From Sphagnum magellanicum (Eukaryota > Streptophyta > Sphagnopsida > Sphagnales > Sphagnaceae): 64,000 nt of DNA. Position numbers and translations under genes: made by a program. Shown here one piece after another: positions 55,317-64,000 of this stretch. The stretch spans positions 371,958-435,957 of the forward strand of contig CM038913.1 in NCBI GenBank assembly GCA_021904315.1. The letters run 5' to 3'. A model generated the notes under the pieces. It saw only the letters and a list, made by a program, of their open reading frames with translations, was not told where the DNA came from and did no database searches. Numbering within the stretch: position 1 is the first letter of the stretch; each line of letters opens with the position of its first letter.

Positions 55317-57258
55317 ACTAGGCAGGCAGTGATGACCATGTGATCAAGGGGTTATTTTTGTGAGCACCAATGTCAGTCATGTGCTACAAATGTACTTGTA
55401 ACTTCATTTTTTGTGAGATTCTTCATGGCTGTAGATAGGGCTTGTCAGTAACTTCATGAGTCATCAAACTAGAAGTCCACTGTTCTTTGTGTCTCTTCAC
55501 TGGTCTGTTCATAATGGTGCACTGGAGGTAATGAGACAGGCTGAGACCGTTGGTCAAGACTCCATCATACAAAATGCAACCCAACAGTAAGAGATATTAC
55601 TGGCAGAAGGTTCAGTGCCTACTCAACCAACTTGCTCAGACCTGAAGACTCATCAGATGCTAATAGAACTAGAATTGTTTGTACTGGGGTAATTCCTGAC
55701 TCTTATGCAGTCCTTTTGCCCTCCACAAGAGCTGCTCATGGTCTGTAGTCTTTTATCATGTTTTATGCAGATTTCCTGAGAGTGTTGTATAGAAGTTGTC
55801 CCAGCAGTACTTATTGGTAACCATGACTATAAAATGACATGCTAGGAATGTGTTAATCTTAGTTGCAGAGTCCACATATTGGCAAGAGTCACAAGGCACA
55901 ACTAATATGGCAATCTATTCAAGATATTTTGGTTTTTTTTTTTTTCCTGTGCTTGATGTGCATTTCAGATCAGCTGCTTATGGTGGGGGTTTCTAGAAAT
56001 GTCCTCTCTCTTTGTGCCAATACTGTTCTTATGTTGTGATAATTTTCTAACCCAAAGCACATCAATGTCCCCTCCACTTATTTTCTGTTTTATGCCAGGT
56101 ATTTTGGAGGATGAGTGGTGAAAGTATCAATTGTCACCAATTATCAGGTACTACATGTTACGTGCATGATGAATTATGTAGAGTGTCCAGTGTTTTGAAT
56201 GTGTGATGAATTATTGAGTACATGCCTTGAAAACATTTGAGTGGAGATGGGTTGATCTTTCTTGTGGCACCAGAACCAGGTGCTGCTGACAACAACAAAG
56301 ATGAATCCATCTGAGTGCAGATGAGTTGATCTTTGTTGTTGACACTGCTCTCTACAAACATTTAGGAGAGAGGATTGCACATGCATGAATGCATCTGTAG
56401 ATCTTACAGTTGTGTCTTGATTTTGAATCTACTAGCCAAAAGTAGGCTCTGCTATCATGCATCTCCTGTCTTGTTAACATTGATAGTATCAAGTCCATGA
56501 ATTGTGTGAATTCATAAATTGCTTTGGAATGCAGACTGCTTTGTGAAATCTTTTATTTTTTAAATTTCCATAAAGTCCCAAGCTACATTGCTTTCTTATT
56601 TGTGCAAATGTATTCAAATCCAATATTTTTTAGTGTTTATGAAAACTGTATTTGGGGATAACATTGCGAACATGAATGCAAATATGATGGAGGCACAAAA
56701 AGCTATAGCAAATTTGTCACACATATGAAGAATATGAACATAAAGTAAACATGTGTACTGATTTAGATTTATTCACACCATTTATAAAGTAGATGTAAGT
56801 GTTGAGGTGAATTATGTGATAAGGTCTTAATTGAAAATAGTGTTGAAATCTGATTTAAAACTACAGGTTGCATTTCATACAATTCGCCCTTGATTATGCC
56901 CAAAAAAATATTTCTTGGCAAATTTTTGCATTTTGTTAAGTTTTTATTTCACAAAATTTTGAAAAGTCTGTTTTTTCAGGGAAATTTGAATTGAATTTAC
57001 TGTTTGTTTTGGGGCAAATTTGACCAAGTTTTCAGAATATTTTCCACTTTGGTGAATATTTGATCTCTCAAACTGAAGCTTTGGATCCTTAAGCATACAC
57101 TCAATCTCCCAAAAATGAAATTTCATCTCCTTAGTCTCTCATCTTCCAAGACCAGAATTTGCTCCAATTTACTCCTAAAAATCCATTAGCTGAAAATACA
57201 TGGGCCACAGCTCAAAAATCTTTAAATTTTGATTTTCAAGAAACCCATTAAAATGGTT
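55317..57258. other. 3' flank of L13 and AT-rich intergenic DNA
   Basis: No supported exon. GAGTGGAGATGGGTTGATCT at about 56240 and GAGTGCAGATGAGTTGATCT at about 56312 form a short direct repeat. The frames on the minus strand at 56158-56386 are not supported. Confidence 0.45.
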
Positions 57259-58175
57259 TGTCTTTAGTTCAACACATTTACTTGAATATTTACATTAAAG
57301 TCGATATAAATGTTGAAATCAATTTTGTGTCATTAAAGCCAAAGTTGAAGTTTTTGGGACATTTTGTGGATGGTGGACATTATAGTGGATCACCATAGCA
57401 TAATTAGTGATTAAAGAGTGGATCAAGAGTGTAGCATCTTCAATATCACTTCAATCGAAACGGTTAAGGTTCATGCTTGGAGGTGTCTACTTGTACCAAA
57501 TCAATAGGGGTTTTATTGTTGTCATAACATGTTTGAAACATCTCTACTCATCATCATCAGACTTTCTCTTTTGGAGTAAACACACACATTTATATCTAGG
57601 TTGAAGATACTAGAGAGACAAGGAACATTGTAAAGGGTTTAGGGATAGATGGATTGCATTATGCATATAATCAAAGGCCATCCGAAGATTCTTGTATGTT
57701 GTATATTGGGCTTGATGTGGATCTAGTGGCACATGAGGAGGCCAAATCTCAACTGCAAGCAAAACACATCAAACCTTACAACTCAACCTAGTGTGCACAA
57801 ATTTTCTCACAACTTGCTAAGCGGTATGGATGCAAGATTGGCATAAGGTGTTAAAAGGAGTTTTCATAGATTTGCACATGTTTTCACTACAAGCTCAAAA
57901 TACTTAACAAGAGTTTAGAGTTGGGCTACAATTTGCATGAGCATGGGGAAGAGAGATGTTAGCATTAATTGGCATGCAAGATCATTGAAAACAATTGGCA
58001 TGTGGTTTACAAGCAACTTTCCAACTAGTGGGAATCATTAGAGGAAGCAATTTCAATTCAAGTTTGGTCTCAACGCTAGTTTTCCAAACTTGAATTTCTT
58101 TACTGTTCAATGAAATATTCAAGTAAATGTGTTGAACTAAAGAAAATGAATTCAACATTTATATCGACTTTAATG
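57259..58175. repeat. Inverted repeat with circularly permuted arms
   Basis: Left arm: block A (TTTAGTTCAACACATTTACT and on, about 57262-57290) directly followed by block B (ACATTAAAGTCGATATAAAT and on, 57292-57317). The right arm (about 58114-58175), read on the other strand, has block B first and block A second, with about 9 bases between. Both blocks are essentially exact over 29 and 26 bases. The interior of about 790 bp has no coding signal. Confidence 0.75.
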
Positions 58176-61100
58176 TTCTACAATCTCTATTACAAACTAA
58201 GTGACAATATGTGTGGTTCACAAATAAAGTGTTGTTTTTAAGACCTTGCAAATAGATATAAGGAAGGGTGAAATCACATACATCAAATGTAATATGCATG
58301 TTTCAAGCCTTGCAAATCGCAATGAACAATGTGTTTAACATATGATTGTGAATGATGAGCTCATAGTGCAAGTCATCAAAAATGGTGTTGGCAAAAGCAA
58401 ATTAGTGTACACAAATGTAGGATTATGCTGATGAAATTCAACATGAATCATACAAGTGAAGTACCAAGCTATGAATGATTCAAAAATTTGTAATGAGATT
58501 TGAAAAAACAATTGATCAATACAAGATCAATCCCTACATTGTACATCAACACTTTCACTTGTCACTTTGGTCAATGCTCCCTAACAAGGGCAAGAAGCAA
58601 GGGCCTTTCTCTAAATCTTTTACAAGTCTCCAACAAAGTTGCAAATTGAATTGATTGTTGCATCTTGCAACATCATGGTGACAATGGGTTATGGGTTTTA
58701 GGGTGTAAGCCAAATAAAGTAGACATTTGATAAGTGGATTACCTTGGTAGCCTCACACAAAAAGTAGGACAAAAACTTAAAATACATGTAAAATGTCAAC
58801 AAGTCCCAACACAAAATTACTATACATTGAATTTTTTAATTAATGATCAAAGATATGATTTTTTTTCATTTATGTGAATTAATATTAAAATTTTGCATTG
58901 TTTCAATAAGTTTTCAATAGTTCTTTATAAATCTAAATAGTTGTAAAATATACTTTACACAATGTGGACTTTTGTTTCAAATATGTGTCTTAAATGTGTT
59001 TTAACAAAGAGAAAATATAATAATATAATACATATCTAATGATACCTGTAACATATGATGATCTTTATATCATAATTTAATGCATATCTATTTCATTAAA
59101 TTTTATGATTTGAAAGTAGGTTTGAAATGTACTTATTATTAGCAAGTAAGTTTCAACTTTACTTGTGACTTATTTTTATTTTATTAAAATTCCTCAAATT
59201 TTGTATTTAACTCACCACATATATTCAATGGAGGGCACAATGGTTTCAAAAATGAAATTTGAAATGATTTTAAGTCTACTTTCTTGTGTTCATGTCAAAA
59301 ATTGTTTCATTTTTAAACTAGATTTTGATATTTGACTCTTTTTTTTGTTTATTTTACCATGCTTTCAATAGTTAGGGTTTAAAATATGTTTCCTCAAACT
59401 ACAAAATCAAGGTGAATAAACTATAAGAACATGGAAATTTTGAAATTTTGAAACATTGTTAGAAAAGGAAAACAATGTGAAACTTTTCAATGCTAAAATT
59501 ATGGTTTAATGGATCATTCATCAAATATGTGAACATTTGAAAATATTTGAAAACTTCTTTTATGCACCATATTTAGATAAAAATGGTATGGATTTCTATT
59601 CCTTTTCTTTTCATGGTTTTTTTTTGGAGGATTTAGTTACATGATTTAATGTTGCTTCCATTATTGATATATTGTATCCACCCATCATGTAAAAAAAATA
59701 AAGTTTTGTTCTTCACATCTAAAAAGTGAAGGTGTGGTTTAATACTTGAACATGCATTTTAAGATGGAAATATCTAACTATATTGGAGGATGAAAATGTG
59801 ATACATCATTTTACAATCATTATCATCCACACAACTCATGTGGAGGAAAATTTAAATGCCAATAATAAGTATTAAATGTTTTAAACAATGAATGAAGTGG
59901 GGAAAAAATCAAAATTTCAAGAGGTGTTACGTTGTTTTGAACCCATGTTTAGTATTTTTTTTATTGAGTTAGAAAACAAAACTTGTGACATAGTTTGGGG
60001 TATCATTCACAATATGAAAAAGAGCCATTCAAGTGAAAGAATTTTAAGATTAATTACATACACCATGTGTTGAAGGATCAAGTTTAAGGTAGGTGGGCCA
60101 ATTAACACCTTTGGAGAAACTCAAATAACTTGAAATCAATGTGAAATCACACTTCAAAATATCACAATGGGTAAGCACATTGTTAAATATTTATTTTTAA
60201 TCATTTATTTCACATATATAATTATGATTTCTCAAAAAATTTGACAAAAAAGATGTGACCTGACAATAAATTGAAATGGATTGATAAAAATCATATAACA
60301 ATTCCACACGGCTTAAACAATTGAAAATTTGTCCATTTTTGTAAAAATAAATGCATTACAATTAATGATGATTTAAGTTGAGAACCCCAAATGTGAATAT
60401 TCATTTCAACCATTTAGTCATTATACATTGTGCATATTGTGTTAAACAACATTCAATACACCTCATTGCAATTGATGCCAAATTCCAAGATGTTTTTACC
60501 AATGATATATTATCAAACAATGATTGAATCAAAAAAATGTCATTATTGACATTTATTAGTGTTAATCATTGAGTTAAAAACTACCATTTGATGTGGTAAA
60601 ACCCACACCTATCTACATATATTCAACATCTTCAATGTCTAATTTTGATATCACACATATTCAAAATTCATCCATAGGTTAGGAATTTAAAAATATACTT
60701 TAGGTCAAAAGTGGTTGACCCTACTAGATGAGATTGGCATGTACATGGTTATTGGTAGACCTACCTTCTACATGTTTGAAAAAGTTTTCTAGTGACAAGA
60801 TCTTTCAAAATTAAAGGTGAATGGGTAATGATTGAATGCATGGTAGATGCTCACATTCTATCTTGCAACGTGTTGGAGAATGTGGTCAATACCAATTGTC
60901 TCAAGCAATTTGTGATGCAAGATTAGCACATGTTTATCATGGATATAATTAAGTAGAGATTGTCATTCCTATTACATGGTTCTTAATTCAACTTCACTCA
61001 ATTATATAATAGCAAATCCCCACACCCCCAATATGTGGGCTCCTATGCATATTTATAAGTCGAAACTTAGTTTCACACTATTTATTGTTGAAACTTCATC

Positions 61101-62729
61101 CAAATTATAATTTATGTGCCATCATATTACCATTAGTGGAATTTCTTTTAGTATTACACTTAATTATGGCAAATGTCTTTAACATTAACACATTGCACCA
61201 ATCTTAAATAGTAAATCAACTAATTCTAATAATCATGAATCATTGAAGTTGGTTTAGGTAGGATGATTATAAGGCCCCATAGTGTTTTTGCCCATTCCAT
61301 TTAGTAAAGAGGCATGGAAAGGTGTCTTTTTAAACATGTGTTTATTTAAAGTTTTTTTTTCCAACACCATTTTCCATACCTTTTCTACCAATTTGCATCC
61401 ATTTCATTTCAATTCAATTCAAATCAAATTAAATTCCAATCAATGTATTTGAATTCAATTCAATTTGGAAATTTGAATCTAATTCATTGAATCTACATTG
61501 AATTGAATTAAATTGAAATTAAATTCAAGGTGCATGCAATTTCATTCAATATTTTCATTCAAATAATATAATTTAATTTCTTAAAAATCAATTCATTTTT
61601 TTTAATCAATTGATCAATTGTTTGGTTTTCTCCAATAATTACATATCAAAGATAATGTCAACTAACATGGCTTTCCTCATATTTTATTTGCATCAACATT
61701 ATGATAAACCAAAGATTGGTGTTTTGAAACCTTTGTTGTGATTGATCACTTTTTCCATTCGAATTTCATCATTTCATTTTCATAAGTAACATGTCAATAA
61801 AGGCAAGATGACAAGGAGAACATCCAACATGAGAAGGATCCATAGGCAAAAACAATGACAACCAAGCCATGATTTATCTAGTGGAAATTCCTTACTTGGC
61901 ACCACAAAAAATAGTTGAAGACTATGCATAGAATGGTGTTAATGTGGAATTTGATAAGAGAACTTCATCCATAGTCTTCAATTTAGTTTGTAAGTTATTG
62001 ACATTTCTTATTTGAGTTGGAATATTTTAAACATTAAAATTCGATTATGAATCATGTGATTTGTAACCTCCTATGTTTTAAAAATATATATGTAATTTTC
62101 TCAACTTGAGTATATATAATGTTAGGGACAAAAGATCAAACATCATTTAGGAAAGGAAATATATGAAAATGACATCATTTTAATATTATAGACCATCCAT
62201 TATCAATGTTGTCATTTTTGCAACATATATACTTATACAACTATGTGATTTGTAAATGATGCCTTTTGAAGAATGGTGCCCATGAAGTTAGAAAAATTGA
62301 AAATTGAATATGAAAAAAAAGAAATTGTTGTCAAACATAACTTTAATAATAGTGGTGCAATAGTTTTGAAAAATTTGCACAACTTGAACTCACTTTTAAG
62401 ACACTAACCAATTACTCAAACTTGAAAATTAAGCAGAGATTGTTATTACAAATTGGCACTTCACAATTTTTCCATAACATATGTTACATCTCTTTCATTT
62501 ACACTAAGAGAAAAACCCCACATTTGTAATTACATCTTTAACTTGTTTTCAACTAAAATATATTATTTAAAATTGAAAAACACTAGAGTCAATGAGTAAA
62601 AATCAAAAATAACATTTCAATTCTAAATGTCAACCATGTGTGAACATCATGCCCATAGCCACTTTAGTTGAAAATTACATTTATCAATATAGTTAAAGGT
62701 TATTTTCAAATGTAACCTTAAGGTGGATG
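58176..62729. other. AT-rich intergenic DNA
   Basis: No gene is supported. At about 61395-61530 lies a low-complexity stretch of AATTCAATT/AATTGAATT words with much self-complementarity, similar to 12080-12215. The open frame at 59888-60073 has no motif. Confidence 0.45.
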
Positions 62730-63070
62730 AACTTCATCCATTGATGTTGCATGAAGTAATCAACTTTTTTGTTATAGGTTCAATTGTGTTACAATTAAGC
62801 TAGGTAAAGGGTTCAACTAGTAGTCCAATGACATGTGATGCATTCACATCCATAGGTTAAACCACTTAACCATAGGGTGAGGTCAAATCATATGGCACTT
62901 AAACATAGGTCACATAATTTTGGCTAGATAATGTGGCACCTAAACACATGCCACCTATATAAGCTAGGTTAAACCACATGGCACCTAGGCTCGGCCTAAA
63001 CATAGGCTACCTAAGTTAGGTTACTTGTCACCTATGCTAGGTTTAAACTAGGTCACATGGCACCTAACTA
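62730..63070. repeat. Composite CTAGG-rich dispersed repeat, copy 3 (left part)
   Basis: CACATGGCACCTA words recur at spacings of roughly 40-60 bp, mixed with CTAGGTT and CATAGGC. TGACATGTGATGCATTCACA resembles AGACACGTGGCGCATCCACA near 1616. Block order matches copy 1. Confidence 0.65.
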
Positions 63071-63117
63071 GGAAAATCATATTTTATTTTGGGTTTAATT
63101 TTTAAAGTTGAGGTTTT

Positions 63118-63773
63118 GGGCAAACCCATCCTTGGGTGGTACCACTAGTAACCACCTCAAGGAATGTTTAAAGAACCAAAAACAACCAAATCATTTTTCT
63201 AAGCCCTTTTGGTTAATTTTTTTCACAACTATAAATTATTATTTTTCATATTTATCAATTGCATGTTTTAATATATGGCTTGAAATTTATTTGGGAATTC
63301 AAAAAATTGGAAATTTTAAATATATATATATATATATATTCCTAATTAAAATGGCCCCTTAAAAAATCAATAGCTTCAACTTTGGATATTCATAATCAAA
63401 TCATATTTAATCAATTAATTATCAAATAAAAACCTAAAAATAAAATGACTTCTAGATTACCTTAAGAAAAAATTCATAAAAAATTTCTTAAACCATGTTC
63501 CAGATTTGTGTTCTTGACCAAAAAAATCAATGATTAAAATAAGTGTAATGTTCTTGAAACTTTTTATAAATGTAATGATTAGGAACATCAAAATACACAA
63601 CATTCTTGATATTATTGAGATTTCAAAATCTATGGAACCTAATAAATGTATTCAAAAAAATGTTTTATGAAAATGTTCATTTAAGTGCTTCCTATGATTT
63701 TTCAAAGTTCAATGGGTCCATGAAAATCAAGGTGTGTCGTTCCTAGTGGTACCACCCAAGGATGGGCTTGCCC
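63118..63773. mobile_element. Non-autonomous inverted-repeat DNA transposon, copy 2
   Basis: The left end at 63118-63152 (GGGCAAACCCATCCTTGGGT and on) is mirrored at 63739-63773 (ending CCAAGGATGGGCTTGCCC) with 2 mismatches in 35 bases. The 656-bp interior is AT-rich, holds a (TA)n run at 63319-63340 and no transposase. The element sits inside copy 3 of the composite repeat, at a place where copies 1 and 2 lack it. A possible short TTT duplication flanks it, too simple to prove. Confidence 0.75.
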
Positions 63774-64000
63774 TTTCTTGATTGGCTCATCCCAAATGGC
63801 AATTCCATTTTCATGTTTTTCATGTTTTAATACACCTCTTTATATAGTTTAAAAATTTGAAATAGAAAACAAACAATATGGGATAAAAAATTTATGTATG
63901 TAAGTATCATAAGTATGTAAGCTAGGTACACTAATTGGTTTATGTTACCTATGTAATAAGTAGTTTAACCTAAATATATAAGTAACCTAAAAGGGTTTAA
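63774..64000. repeat. Composite dispersed repeat, copy 3 (right part), runs off the window
   Basis: GGCTCATCCCAAATGGCAAT, TTTATATAGTTTAAAAAT and AACAAACAATATGGGATAAA match blocks at 1780-1900 and 8630-8745. Then come GTATGTAAG and CTAGGTA words up to the window edge. Confidence 0.65.

Noticed and set aside
61395-61530. A large hairpin or origin from AATTCAATT words
   Set aside because: Low-complexity sequence is self-complementary by composition; no defined arms or loop stand out.

Overview
The window is nuclear DNA of a land plant with a large, AT-rich, repeat-laden genome. Genes are split by many small exons with GT-AG borders, and the families are typical plant ones: nuclear-encoded plastid ribosomal protein L13, a calmodulin-binding receptor-like cytoplasmic kinase, PPR-DYW RNA-editing factors, a nuclear group II intron maturase domain, and a small-RNA-degrading nuclease. 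A SAXO-type axonemal microtubule protein (30.6-31.4 kb) is the most telling gene. Such proteins belong with cilia and flagella, so the plant should make swimming sperm: a fern, lycophyte or bryophyte, or less likely a cycad or Ginkgo. I cannot name the species.

Layout. Positions 1-15 kb are a very AT-rich repeat zone: the tail of a protein kinase, a dispersed CTAGG-rich repeat family, tandem arrays with periods near 305, 430 and 181 bp, and one copy of a short inverted-repeat transposon. Positions 15.7-55.3 kb are a gene island of higher GC. In order it holds an ataxin-2-like LsmAD fragment (-), a decaying SDN5-like exonuclease/RRM gene (+), an intact gene resembling a fungal protein family (-), a short WD40 gene (+), a PPR-DYW pseudogene (+), a broken maturase domain X copy (-), the SAXO gene (-) with a 107-bp minisatellite at its 5' end, a long gene-poor gap, the CRCK kinase (+, six exons that join in one frame), a second PPR pseudogene (-), a better maturase copy (-), and a divergent pair made of a small putative mitochondrial protein (-) and plastid L13 (+). 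Positions 55.3-64 kb are again AT-rich and repetitive, with a second copy of the inverted-repeat transposon and a circularly permuted inverted repeat.

The main theme is gene decay by duplication. Beside a few genes that look whole (kinase, fungal-like gene, SAXO body, small mitochondrial gene) there are many partial or damaged copies. L13 lacks about 45 core codons. The SDN-like nuclease has lost its catalytic histidine and carries reading-frame breaks. Two maturase fragments lie on a 1.3-kb segmental duplication 23 kb apart. Two PPR fragments share the same premature stop. All family assignments come from reading translated motifs and from memory of the families; no database search was possible. 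Exon borders were chosen by eye from splice consensus and phase.
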